Shown one piece after another: positions 19,241 to 28,302 of a stretch of DNA of 64,000 bases (its first letter is position 1; every line of letters begins with the position of its first letter). The notes beneath the pieces were generated by a model. That model did not search any database. It was not told where the DNA came from and saw only the letters and a list, made by a program, of their open reading frames with translations. Source of the stretch: JAGNRR01 sp965230665 (GTDB lineage: Bacteria > Bacteroidota > Bacteroidia > Chitinophagales > Chitinophagaceae); NCBI GenBank assembly GCA_965230665.1, contig CBDDLM010000004.1:62001-126000 (forward strand), read 5' to 3'. The position numbers and the translations under genes are program-made.

Positions 19241-22027
19241 ATGAAAAAACTAATCCCCCTCATGCTGATTTGCGTTTTATTTATTATAAACGCAAATGCT
19301 CAGCTCGACAACTCTTTTGGCAATAATGGCATCCAAGATGTTGGTAACATTGGCTCCTCCTCCAATACGACTATCTTAGAAACGCCCAGTGGAAAATACT
19401 ATTCAACAGGAGCCTACCAAAAACACTACTCCTTATTCCCATTTGTACTAGCCTATAATCATGATGGCACCCCGTTCAACGCCTTCGGCAACAATGGTGT
19501 ACTGCTTATCACGGATACAAGTACCGCTTCAAGTGTACACATTATTAAACAAGCTTCAAATGGTTCTTTATACATAGGTTATACAAAAGAAACAGGTACA
19601 AATGAATACCATACCGTAATAAGAAAAATAGATACTCTTGGAAATAGCATTTCAACTTTTGGTAATAATGGCGAGCTTACGCTTACGAGTCCAACGAAAA
19701 AAAGACTAATCCTTCAAGATATTGATATTGATCTACAGGAACGTATTTTACTGACTGCACGTTACACCAATGAAAATGTTCATACTCAACTTTTCGTGAG
19801 TAGAATTGATGGAAATACAGGAAACTTTGACCCTACTTTTAGCTCAGGAGGAATCGATACAACTTATCGCATTGAGCTAAGCTCTGTTTGCATTCTTCAA
19901 CAAATGCAAGATAGTAGCTATATCTGCTCTTTTAAAAATAATAGTTCCTCGGGTTTCACATTTACAAAGTTCAAGCAAACTGGAATAATCGATAGTAGTT
20001 TTGGAACTAACGGAAAATTCTACGGACATTTTATTGGAGCTGGTCAGGCTGATCCTAGCGAAATAAATGATCTATATTTAATGAATGACACCACCCTGCT
20101 ATTCGGCGGAGTAAAATCTGTATCCGCGCAATACTTTTCGATGGGCAAGTTAAAATTGAATGGTACGCTAGACAGTACTTTTGGAGTTAATGGTACTATA
20201 GCACATGGCACACAGGGTATATCTGGCAAAATTGTGTTAGACAATAATGGTAATATCTACGTAAATGATTTGACCAACTATAATATCCACCGCTATTTGA
20301 CCAACGGATTCTATGATAATACGTTTGGGACAGCAGGTATTGTCAACATACAACCGACGCTTCAAACAGGCGTCTCCCGTTATCAATTACTAACAGATGG
20401 TACAAAAATTATATTAAGTGGAAATTTTAGTAATACCCCTGCTGTTTATCCATCAGCAAGTTTAACTCGTTATAATATTACAGGAACTATTGATAATAGT
20501 TTTGGTACTCAGGGTAGAACTGAGAAAGAATTAGGGATTGCTGCGGACTATGCCTTCGGAGTTGGTGTTACTCATAATAATCAGATACTATTACTTGGAT
20601 CAACAGGGACAGTGGGTAGCAACTTCTTTTTTCAAGCTCGGCATGGCCTCATAGCACGATTAAAGACAGATGGGAGCATGGAGCCTAACTTCGGAAGATC
20701 AGGGCTTGCTGGTTACCTTGGATTTAATGCCATTCATGATATTGTGGAACAAGCCGATCACAAAATTCTTGTTTCTGGTAATACTAATAACGGCCGAGAC
20801 TTCACAATGGCTCGCCTCGATGAAGATGGTAAAATAGATAGCACATTTGCAACAAATGGATTCACTACTGCAAATCATCTGTACGATAGAGACTTCTTTA
20901 CGGCAATAGCACAAGACGCATCGGGGCGAATCTATAGTACGAGCGAAAGGTGGAGGCACAGATCTCTTTTTAGATATACGGCAACTGGACAAGGTGATGC
21001 ATCTTTTGGAAATACATTAAATGGTTATCCGGGACAAGCTTTACTTGATCTTAGAACTGGTCCAATAGCTGATCAATATACTGTTTATCAACAGGATATT
21101 TCGGTACAAACAGATGGCAAACCATTAGTTTCTGGTTTTGTAAGACTATTTGGGTCAAGTTCTTATTCACTGGGAGCCATAGAACGTTGGTTAGAAACTG
21201 GTGTTCCAGATTCTACCTTTGATCAAGACGGGGTAGTCATGTTTGACTTAAATCCTGATTCTGTAGTCTTCTGGCAACATCGCCAACAAACAGATGGAAA
21301 AATTGTCGTTAGTGGTTATCTCAAAGCTACAAACACAAATATTCACAGAGTACTTGTTGCAAGATTCAATAATAACGGAAGTATCGATAACTCTTTTGCT
21401 GGAAATGGTTATACCACGTTTGTTATTAATGGTTTTAATGACCAGGGAAATACACTTACTTTACAACCTGATGGAAAAATTGTGGTTATGGGTAATGCGC
21501 AATTAAATAGCACAGACCCTTTGAATGAACAGTACGCACTTCGATTAAACAGTAATGGTACATTGGATAATACGTTTGGTACAAATGGTATCCTCAAATT
21601 TTCTGTAAGCACAAATGGCGATGAATTCAGCTATCAGTCCGTAATGGATAAAGAAGGCAAAATTATTTTGGCCGGCTATGCAAATATTGATGGACACGAT
21701 CAAATGTTTGCAGCAAAACTACTTACTGGCCTAACCGTTGGCATAGTGGATATTAATAACAGTAACTCAAAACTACTCCTCTACCCGAACCCTATTATTA
21801 ATTATGCACAACTAGATTTCGATCTAGCGCAAAAACAAAATCTAAGTATACAGCTCTTGGATATGAGTGGTAGGCATGTTCAAACTTTTGCTGAGCATAA
21901 AACGTTTGAAATGGGTAAACATAAAATAGACCTGAATTTCAATCAAGAACTACCCGCTGGAAATTATGTATTACACTTAGGAAATTCGAACTTCTCAAAG
22001 AATGTTCAGCTTATCATAAAGCGATAA
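19241..22027 (+). CDS. Delta-60 repeat protein with T9SS type A sorting domain
   Basis: A 928-residue secreted protein. A signal peptide (MKKLIPLMLICVLFIINANAQ) is followed by about a dozen delta-60 repeats recognisable by D-x-[ST]FG-x-x-G units (LDNSFGNNG, IDSSFGTNG, LDSTFGVNG, IDSTFATNG, LDNTFGTNG). These probably form a beta-propeller-like surface domain. The last 80 residues are a T9SS C-terminal domain (LLLYPNPIINYAQLDF to the end, FSKNVQLIIKR), so the protein should be delivered to the cell surface or medium. No enzyme motif is visible. It is flanked by terminators on both sides and so forms a single-gene unit. Confidence 0.88.
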   Translation: MKKLIPLMLICVLFIINANAQLDNSFGNNGIQDVGNIGSSSNTTILETPSGKYYSTGAYQKHYSLFPFVLAYNHDGTPFNAFGNNGVLLITDTSTASSVHIIKQASNGSLYIGYTKETGTNEYHTVIRKIDTLGNSISTFGNNGELTLTSPTKKRLILQDIDIDLQERILLTARYTNENVHTQLFVSRIDGNTGNFDPTFSSGGIDTTYRIELSSVCILQQMQDSSYICSFKNNSSSGFTFTKFKQTGIIDSSFGTNGKFYGHFIGAGQADPSEINDLYLMNDTTLLFGGVKSVSAQYFSMGKLKLNGTLDSTFGVNGTIAHGTQGISGKIVLDNNGNIYVNDLTNYNIHRYLTNGFYDNTFGTAGIVNIQPTLQTGVSRYQLLTDGTKIILSGNFSNTPAVYPSASLTRYNITGTIDNSFGTQGRTEKELGIAADYAFGVGVTHNNQILLLGSTGTVGSNFFFQARHGLIARLKTDGSMEPNFGRSGLAGYLGFNAIHDIVEQADHKILVSGNTNNGRDFTMARLDEDGKIDSTFATNGFTTANHLYDRDFFTAIAQDASGRIYSTSERWRHRSLFRYTATGQGDASFGNTLNGYPGQALLDLRTGPIADQYTVYQQDISVQTDGKPLVSGFVRLFGSSSYSLGAIERWLETGVPDSTFDQDGVVMFDLNPDSVVFWQHRQQTDGKIVVSGYLKATNTNIHRVLVARFNNNGSIDNSFAGNGYTTFVINGFNDQGNTLTLQPDGKIVVMGNAQLNSTDPLNEQYALRLNSNGTLDNTFGTNGILKFSVSTNGDEFSYQSVMDKEGKIILAGYANIDGHDQMFAAKLLTGLTVGIVDINNSNSKLLLYPNPIINYAQLDFDLAQKQNLSIQLLDMSGRHVQTFAEHKTFEMGKHKIDLNFNQELPAGNYVLHLGNSNFSKNVQLIIKR

Positions 22028-22049
22028 AAGAATTCTCCAAAACTTCGTC

Positions 22050-22079
22050 AAGCCCTCTGTTATCGGAGGGCTTTATTTT
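22050..22079 (+). terminator. Rho-independent terminator after delta-60 protein gene
   Basis: A stem of AAGCCCTC (22050-22057) pairs with GAGGGCTT (22066-22073), with an 8-nt loop, and is followed by a T-rich run. It lies 22 nt beyond the stop codon of the delta-60 repeat gene. Confidence 0.85.
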
Positions 22080-22160
22080 TGGTAGAGCTTGTTATGTTAT
22101 AAGGTTTATAAATACAATTAATATCGGAGGAAGTCACGTCTTGGAAAATACCTTCGCATT

Positions 22161-24542
22161 ATGCTAAGAAGCATTTTTCTAATTTTACCAATACTCTTCG
22201 CTTTGCAAGTTCAAGGGCAAAGTATTACACAAAGTATTCGGGGTACGGTAAAGGATAAAATATCTAAGGCTCCTATTATTGGTGCTACAGTGATGCTCAC
22301 GGATAGAACAAAAGGCACTAAGGTAGATGTTAATGGAGAATTTGAGTTAGAAGAAGTTCCTATTGGACGTATAAGCCTAATTATCACCAGTGTTGGATAT
22401 CGTCCTATCACACTAAATAATTTAGAACTCAACGCAACAAACCAGCTAATTGTAAATATTGAAATGGAAGATCGCGTTACGACAACGAAAAGAGTAGTGA
22501 TTCGATCTAAAAAAGATAAAAGCAAAACGATTAATGAAATGGTTAGTGTGAGTGGACGAACTTTTTCCGTGGAAGAAACCCAACGCTACGCCGGGAGTAA
22601 AAATGACATAGCCCGAATGGCCCAAAGTTTTGCAGGCGTACAAGGTTCTAACGATGGACGAAACGATATTGTGGTTCGGGGTAACTCTCCAGTAGGTGTA
22701 CTATATAGGCTCGAAGGTATGGATATTCCAAATCCAAATCATTTTGCAGCAGCTGGTACAACTGGTGGCCCCATTAGTATGATTAACAATAATGTATTAG
22801 CAAATTCTGACTTTCTCACCTCTGCTTTTCCTGCGCAATATATGAATGCTACTTCAGGCATTTTTGATTTAAACCTACGCAGTGGGAATAATAGAAGACA
22901 TGAGTTTCTCGGTCAAATTGGGTTCAATGGAGTTGAAATGAATGCAGAAGGACCATTATCAAAAAAAGGAAGGAGCTCCTATATTGTAGGCTACCGCTAC
23001 TCTACTTTAGCTGTATTTAATGCTTTAGGTGTAAACTTCGGTACAGGAACTGCTGTTCCCAAATATCAAGACGGAAGTTTCAAACTCAAGTTCTCTGATA
23101 AGAAAGGAAGTACTACAATTTTCGGAATAGGTGGAATAAGCAATGTAAAACTATGGGATAGTGAAAATGAAGGCGAAAGCTTATTCGGTGGTAGTGGCGA
23201 AGACTTTAATTACAGAACCAATACTGGGATGATCGGTATGAGTCGATCATATTTGATTAGTAAAAAATCTTATTCCAAAACAACATTAACTATTCGGGCT
23301 AATTCTACCAAAACGATTCTAGACACTTTTACCACGAGTGCGTTGGTTGATAAAGCGCCGTTTTATAGAGACAATTCCTATGAAGGTGCTGTGAGCCTAC
23401 ATTCTTTCTACCAAACTAAATTTAGTCCCAAACTTAACTTAAGAATTGGGGGTTATGCAGATCGTAATTTTTTCAAATTGACAGACAGCATTTTCGTAGC
23501 CGAAAAAGATTCTTTTATCAACTTGACCAATTACAAAGGTGCGCTTTATACACTCAAACCTTATGCTCAATTACAATACAAACATTCAGAAAAATTATCA
23601 ACGGTTATAGGAATTAGCTCAATTTACTTCCCTTATAATAATGCTATAAGTATAGAACCACGTGTGGGAATTACATATGCCCCTACTCCAAAAAATAGTT
23701 TTGCTTTCGGATATGGTTTACATAGTCGCATCCCTCCTTTCCGCTCTTACTTTATGGAAGCAGAGGTAGCCCCCAATGATTTTAGAAGAACAAATGATCA
23801 ACTAGGTTTTTCAAAAGCGCACCATTTTGTTCTTGCGTACGACCGAAGCATAAACCAGTATACACGCATAAAAATTGAGACCTATTACCAACATCTTTTC
23901 AGCGTCCCCGTTAGTCAAAACATTAGTACTTATAGCCTTCTTAATCAAGGAGCAGAATTTGGGGTTCAACTAGAAGACAGTATGGTTAACAAAGGAAGTG
24001 GAACAAATTACGGTATCGAGTTAACCTTTGAGCATTTCCTAAATAAGGGCTTTTACTACCTTGTTACTGGTTCCTTATATAAATCTACTTTTGAACCATC
24101 CAATGGAATAACATACCCTACTGCTTTTGACGGAAGATATGCTGCAAACCTTTTGGGAGGTAAAGAGTTCTTTCTTAAAGAACGTCTGGATAAAAAAGGT
24201 AAAGCAAAGCAATTTAGTCTCACCTTAGACTTCAAAAGTTTAGTTAATGGTGGTTTACGCTATACCCCTATTGACCTCGATGCAAGCAGATTAGCTGGTG
24301 AAGCTGTTTTTGATAATACTCAGGCTTTTAGTAAGCGTCATGATCCATACTTTAGAATTGATTTTAGAATCGGGTTTAAGATGCAATCAAAGAAGATTAC
24401 CCACGAATGGGCTTTTGATGTACAAAATGTAACCAATCGAAAGAACATTTTTGCCATTCGATTTGATGAAAATGATCTTAGCCTTAAAAAAAGTTATCAA
24501 ACAGGTTTGTTACCTGTATTTCAATATAGAATTAGATTCTAG
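22161..24542 (+). CDS. TonB-dependent outer-membrane receptor
   Basis: A 793-residue receptor. A signal peptide (MLRSIFLILPILFALQVQGQ) is followed by a carboxypeptidase-like regulatory domain at about residues 24-108 (IRGTVKDKISKAPIIGATVML, TKVDVNGEFELEEVPIG). Next come a plug (NDIARMAQSFAGVQG, DIVVRGNSPVGVLYRLEGMDIP) and a short beta-barrel ending in the aromatic LPVFQYRIRF. It takes up a ligand across the outer membrane using TonB energy. No SusD-like lipoprotein is adjacent, so a polysaccharide-utilisation pairing is not supported. The ligand is unknown. The gene is preceded by a terminator and ends 3 nt from a convergent gene. Confidence 0.9.
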   Translation: MLRSIFLILPILFALQVQGQSITQSIRGTVKDKISKAPIIGATVMLTDRTKGTKVDVNGEFELEEVPIGRISLIITSVGYRPITLNNLELNATNQLIVNIEMEDRVTTTKRVVIRSKKDKSKTINEMVSVSGRTFSVEETQRYAGSKNDIARMAQSFAGVQGSNDGRNDIVVRGNSPVGVLYRLEGMDIPNPNHFAAAGTTGGPISMINNNVLANSDFLTSAFPAQYMNATSGIFDLNLRSGNNRRHEFLGQIGFNGVEMNAEGPLSKKGRSSYIVGYRYSTLAVFNALGVNFGTGTAVPKYQDGSFKLKFSDKKGSTTIFGIGGISNVKLWDSENEGESLFGGSGEDFNYRTNTGMIGMSRSYLISKKSYSKTTLTIRANSTKTILDTFTTSALVDKAPFYRDNSYEGAVSLHSFYQTKFSPKLNLRIGGYADRNFFKLTDSIFVAEKDSFINLTNYKGALYTLKPYAQLQYKHSEKLSTVIGISSIYFPYNNAISIEPRVGITYAPTPKNSFAFGYGLHSRIPPFRSYFMEAEVAPNDFRRTNDQLGFSKAHHFVLAYDRSINQYTRIKIETYYQHLFSVPVSQNISTYSLLNQGAEFGVQLEDSMVNKGSGTNYGIELTFEHFLNKGFYYLVTGSLYKSTFEPSNGITYPTAFDGRYAANLLGGKEFFLKERLDKKGKAKQFSLTLDFKSLVNGGLRYTPIDLDASRLAGEAVFDNTQAFSKRHDPYFRIDFRIGFKMQSKKITHEWAFDVQNVTNRKNIFAIRFDENDLSLKKSYQTGLLPVFQYRIRF

Positions 24543-24544
24543 TA

Positions 24545-26266
24545 TTACTTCACTTTGTATTTTCTTTTTATGCGACTATAGAAGGGAAGTAACTTTGAAT
24601 TAGAAGTATGATAGAAATCTACTTTTTTCACTCTTCGTTTTAGCGCAGTAAATTCTTTTTCAACATCTTGATTCCTAAACCTTTCTAAGAGGAGATTGAA
24701 AATTAATAAATCGAACGACGTTGTTGAAAATTCATGTTTCAATATAAGCGATTTATATAATTCATATAATGCGGCATAACGATCATAAGATTTCTTATCC
24801 TTCAAATAGATTAACCAACGCAACAAATCTGATTTAACACTTTGTACCTCAAACCACTCATATTGATCTGTATTCGTAGCATGTTTTAGTACATCATTTT
24901 CTAAGGCTCTCTGTATAAATGCAACATCAAATCTTTCGGTAAGTTTAGGGTTACTAAACTGTAGTAATATAACGGTTCCCCTATCCATAGCGTAAGGCAT
25001 AAAAGCTCCCATTAATCTAGATGAATCACAAGTGAGAGAATAACAAATGGGACGTTCATCTTTGTTTTCATTAATTATATCTAATTCGTTCAGCTCATTT
25101 CGAAACATATAATTATTCCGAAGTAGAACAGTGATACTGTCTATCGTTAAATATTTACAGGAATATTTAAGAGGCATATTATCTCGTTTGTTTTGAGATT
25201 TATGCATCATGCCAAGTAGCTCATGTAATGAACAACTGTCCTTATCGGTTGGATTCCGCCGAGCATAACTCAAGTTCTTATACGTTTTATGATTATATGT
25301 CAATGAAGTCCTTAATTGTTGTTCTTCTTTTAAGTGATTACTATAAATAGCAAGCCCCAAAAGCGAGCGATTAATGATTGTAATATCTTTTCTATAGTTT
25401 AACTTATTTCTTACGTACAGCAAGGGATATGTATCGTTATCTCCTTCTACAAATAGTATTGCATTCTGTGGGCAAGCATCTAAAAAGCGTTTACTATAAT
25501 TTACGATACTCTGAGAATACATTTCCTCTGGTAGAGTCTCATAGACATCTCCCTTCTTTGAGTACATATCAAGAGTTAACGCTTGAAACATTTTTTCATT
25601 GGCCCATTTCATTTTAACCGTTCCTACGATACGGGTATCGTATCGAGGGTTCTGTTCTACAATCTTTTCATAATGATATAAAGCTGAATCACTTTTCTCA
25701 ATGAAAGCTTTCATTCTATGAGCTGTGGCTTCACCAGGATAGATATAATCTTGATCTGGCAAATCTGCTTTATCAGAACTAGCATATTGGTCAGCAAGGA
25801 AGGACATAGAGTAAGAGCTATAACTCCTGGCAAGAACATAATGATCGTCCAATGTAAGTTTCCTACCTCTAAAATACTTGATGTTATCCTTATGCCACCC
25901 TCGGTATTTGTAATAGGGCATAATTCCATATAAATACCTTTGAAAGGAACCAATACTTGGCAAGTTATTCGGACCTTCACTAGAAAAATAATCTATGCTC
26001 TTAAACTCTTTTAGTTTCGATAAATCTGTGTAGACCTCTTTCTTTTCATCCCAAAATAAATACAGATCGTATTCTTGTTTATTAAAATCATATGCGGATA
26101 TGTACCAGTCATCTTTTTTCTTCGCAAACTTTATCGGGTAACCATTCTCAGTTGCATAATTCTCATAATACTCCTTTCGAATGATCTCTAATTGATCTTG
26201 TCCGTAGACCGTTAAACAAACAAAAAGTAACAAAACACTTACCAAACATCTTAATCCCAATTTCAT
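24545..26266 (-). CDS. Secreted protein with DUF2723-like GDNDTYPLLY motif
   Basis: A 573-residue protein with an N-terminal signal peptide (MKLGLRCLVSVLLLFVCLTVYGQ) and no further membrane helices. Residues 274-303 (EGDNDTYPLLYVRNKLNYRK and onward to the INRSLL segment) match a strongly conserved stretch in the soluble C-terminal part of DUF2723 membrane proteins of Bacteroidota, which reads GDNDTFPLWYxQE...RxDVxVxNxSLL. Here it occurs without the multi-helix membrane half. The rest is helical and charged. The substrate and activity are unknown. It is convergent with the receptor gene and separated by 58 bp from the alkD-type gene upstream on the same strand. Confidence 0.65.
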   Translation of the reverse strand: MKLGLRCLVSVLLLFVCLTVYGQDQLEIIRKEYYENYATENGYPIKFAKKKDDWYISAYDFNKQEYDLYLFWDEKKEVYTDLSKLKEFKSIDYFSSEGPNNLPSIGSFQRYLYGIMPYYKYRGWHKDNIKYFRGRKLTLDDHYVLARSYSSYSMSFLADQYASSDKADLPDQDYIYPGEATAHRMKAFIEKSDSALYHYEKIVEQNPRYDTRIVGTVKMKWANEKMFQALTLDMYSKKGDVYETLPEEMYSQSIVNYSKRFLDACPQNAILFVEGDNDTYPLLYVRNKLNYRKDITIINRSLLGLAIYSNHLKEEQQLRTSLTYNHKTYKNLSYARRNPTDKDSCSLHELLGMMHKSQNKRDNMPLKYSCKYLTIDSITVLLRNNYMFRNELNELDIINENKDERPICYSLTCDSSRLMGAFMPYAMDRGTVILLQFSNPKLTERFDVAFIQRALENDVLKHATNTDQYEWFEVQSVKSDLLRWLIYLKDKKSYDRYAALYELYKSLILKHEFSTTSFDLLIFNLLLERFRNQDVEKEFTALKRRVKKVDFYHTSNSKLLPFYSRIKRKYKVK

Positions 26267-26324
26267 TGTATAAATATATTACTTTACTACGTGGGCTTCT
26301 CCTACTCGACATTAACTTAAAATA

Positions 26325-26990
26325 CTATATAATCTTTCGGATAGCTTCTTTATAGCTTAAGGGCTCCAAGTTTGTTCTTTTTACAAAGTCCAAAACCCAT
26401 TTAGGATTGTAATCTCCATACTCTCGCAATGCCCAACCAATGGCTTTATTGATAAAGAACTCATCTGAACCCAGGTTAGCTTGAATAACAGCTTCCAATA
26501 ACTCCGTATTTGTACTTAATCTAAATTTGAGTTGCGAAATGAGCGCTGATCTTCGCAACCACATATTTTCATGGTCCTTCCATTTCAAAGCGGTCTTTTC
26601 AAGTAAGCTAAAGTTCCTTTTGAAAAGAGGCAAGCTAATCAAGGTATTTGTTGTGTCGACGGTGTCCCACCAAGAATTATGCGTAATTAAATACTCGCTT
26701 ATTTTCACGGTATCCGCGGTAAACTTCTTTTTAAAGCTGTGCAACGCATCAAGACAGTAATGGTGCATTTCTCTTTCGGGGTAGGCAAAGCAGATTTTGG
26801 CAAACTCTATAAAATCACTTTCCTCTAAAAGTAGCGTCTTATCATGAACTTTGGACAACGCTCTTCTTGACTTTGCCTTAATACCAAAATGCGGGAAACG
26901 ATCTTGCATATAGGCAGTCATTTTCTGTGCAGCCTCTTCATCGCGGTGCGCATCAAAAATATTATACATTTGACCAATGTGGCTCTTCAT
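26325..26990 (-). CDS. DNA alkylation repair protein (AlkD-like HEAT-repeat glycosylase)
   Basis: A 221-residue all-helical protein of the AlkC/AlkD family, which excises alkylated bases without base flipping. The conserved segment SWWDTVDTTNTLISLPLF (about residues 107-124) carries the Trp-Asp pair typical of the active cleft. Repeated helix pairs such as WLRRSALISQLKF and INKAIGWALREYGDYNP are the HEAT-like repeats, the latter with the conserved RxYGxxxP. The length is normal for AlkD. Its start is 4 nt from the stop of the DUF819 gene upstream, so the two are probably cotranscribed, although no functional link is known. Confidence 0.9.
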   Translation of the reverse strand: MKSHIGQMYNIFDAHRDEEAAQKMTAYMQDRFPHFGIKAKSRRALSKVHDKTLLLEESDFIEFAKICFAYPEREMHHYCLDALHSFKKKFTADTVKISEYLITHNSWWDTVDTTNTLISLPLFKRNFSLLEKTALKWKDHENMWLRRSALISQLKFRLSTNTELLEAVIQANLGSDEFFINKAIGWALREYGDYNPKWVLDFVKRTNLEPLSYKEAIRKII

Positions 26991-26994
26991 AGAA

Positions 26995-28281
26995 CTATGG
27001 AATTATTCCTTGAGCTTTACTCGCAAGCTCCATGAGTTGTGCACAAATCACAGCACCATAAGTCCCTAGAGCATAGCCTAATACAGCAAGCAAAACACCT
27101 ACGGTTGCCAAAGCTGGATGAAAAGCAGCAGCCACAACTGGCGCTGAAGCAGCTCCTCCAATATTTGCCTTACTTCCCACGGCAAGAAAGAAGTAAGGAG
27201 CCTTAATCAGCTTAGCGACAACAACCAATATAAATACGTGAATCGCCATCCAAACGATTCCTAAAACAATAATACCAGGATTTTCAACAACCTTTGTAAT
27301 ATCCATTTTCATGCCTATAGTAGCAACCAAAATATAAATAAAAACACTGCCTAATTTACTCGCTCCATAACCTTCCAACTTACGCATTTTGGTAAATGAC
27401 AGTATTAAGCCAAATGTAGTGACTAAGACAACTACCCAAAAGAACTTACTTCTCATTGAAGAGTTTTTAAGAGCCGGAATTGCTTCAAAGTAAGGAACGA
27501 TTATTTGAGCAAGCCAATGTGCTAAGGCTGTCATAAAAAAACCAACTCCTAAGATCATAACAATATGAGTATAATTTGCTTCACGTTTTACTGATTCACT
27601 AAACTGAACAACTTTATCTTTTAATTCTTCGATTGCAGATGTATCTGCTTTTAACCATCTATCAATTTTATTCTTCTGTCCAATCCCAAGTAATAAAAAT
27701 GCCATCCAAATATTGGCTACCACAATATCTACAAGAACCATAGCGCCATATTTATCAGGATTATACTGATAAACTTCAAGCATAGCAGCCTGATTAGCTC
27801 CACCTCCTATCCAACTTCCAGCTAATGTGCTCAACCCTCTCCACACAGCATCAAAACCAACACCGTCAACAGTAGCTGGCCAAATCCACGATAAAATTAA
27901 GATTGCCAACGGACCTCCTACTATAATACCAAAAGTTGCAGCAAAAAACATAATCAAACTTTTGCTCCCAAGTTTACCAACGGCCTTTAGATCGATACTT
28001 AATGTCATTAACACTAAAGAGGCTGGTAACAAATAGTTCTTGGCCATATTGTAGGTATCTGTCTCTTTGCTTGAAATAATACCTAACGAATTTAAAATCG
28101 CAGGCAACAAATAACACATAAGAAGAGCAGGAATATACTTATAAAAAGTTTTCCAAAATTTATTATTGCTCGAGGATGTATAGAATACCAGTGCCAAACA
28201 TGCCATCAAGATACCAAATACAATTTTATCATCGGTAAATACAGTTTTGGACTGCAGCATAACACTGAGCATTATTTCCAT
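26995..28281 (-). CDS. DUF819 family integral membrane protein
   Basis: A 428-residue protein with about eleven hydrophobic helices. Family-typical segments are GSWIGGGANQAAMLEVY in the middle and ANIGGAASAPVVAAAFHPAL near the end, followed by a helix rich in Gly/Ala. DUF819 proteins are predicted transporters of unknown substrate (YjcL-like). A charged cytoplasmic loop lies near residues 205-235. The gene sits between a peptide transporter and the alkD-like gene on the minus strand, with a 21-bp gap to the former, so a common transcript is likely. Confidence 0.88.
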   Translation of the reverse strand: MEIMLSVMLQSKTVFTDDKIVFGILMACLALVFYTSSSNNKFWKTFYKYIPALLMCYLLPAILNSLGIISSKETDTYNMAKNYLLPASLVLMTLSIDLKAVGKLGSKSLIMFFAATFGIIVGGPLAILILSWIWPATVDGVGFDAVWRGLSTLAGSWIGGGANQAAMLEVYQYNPDKYGAMVLVDIVVANIWMAFLLLGIGQKNKIDRWLKADTSAIEELKDKVVQFSESVKREANYTHIVMILGVGFFMTALAHWLAQIIVPYFEAIPALKNSSMRSKFFWVVVLVTTFGLILSFTKMRKLEGYGASKLGSVFIYILVATIGMKMDITKVVENPGIIVLGIVWMAIHVFILVVVAKLIKAPYFFLAVGSKANIGGAASAPVVAAAFHPALATVGVLLAVLGYALGTYGAVICAQLMELASKAQGIIP

Positions 28282-28302
28282 TTGTTTTATGTTTTAAAAA
28301 GC

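Noticed and set aside
19241..22027. Tandem DNA repeat suspected in the delta-60 gene
   Set aside because: The units recur as protein motifs but the DNA between them is strongly diverged, so this is a domain repeat and not a DNA tandem repeat.
22161..24542. SusC/SusD-type polysaccharide-utilisation locus
   Set aside because: The receptor is short, has no SusD-like partner next to it, and no glycoside hydrolase is adjacent.
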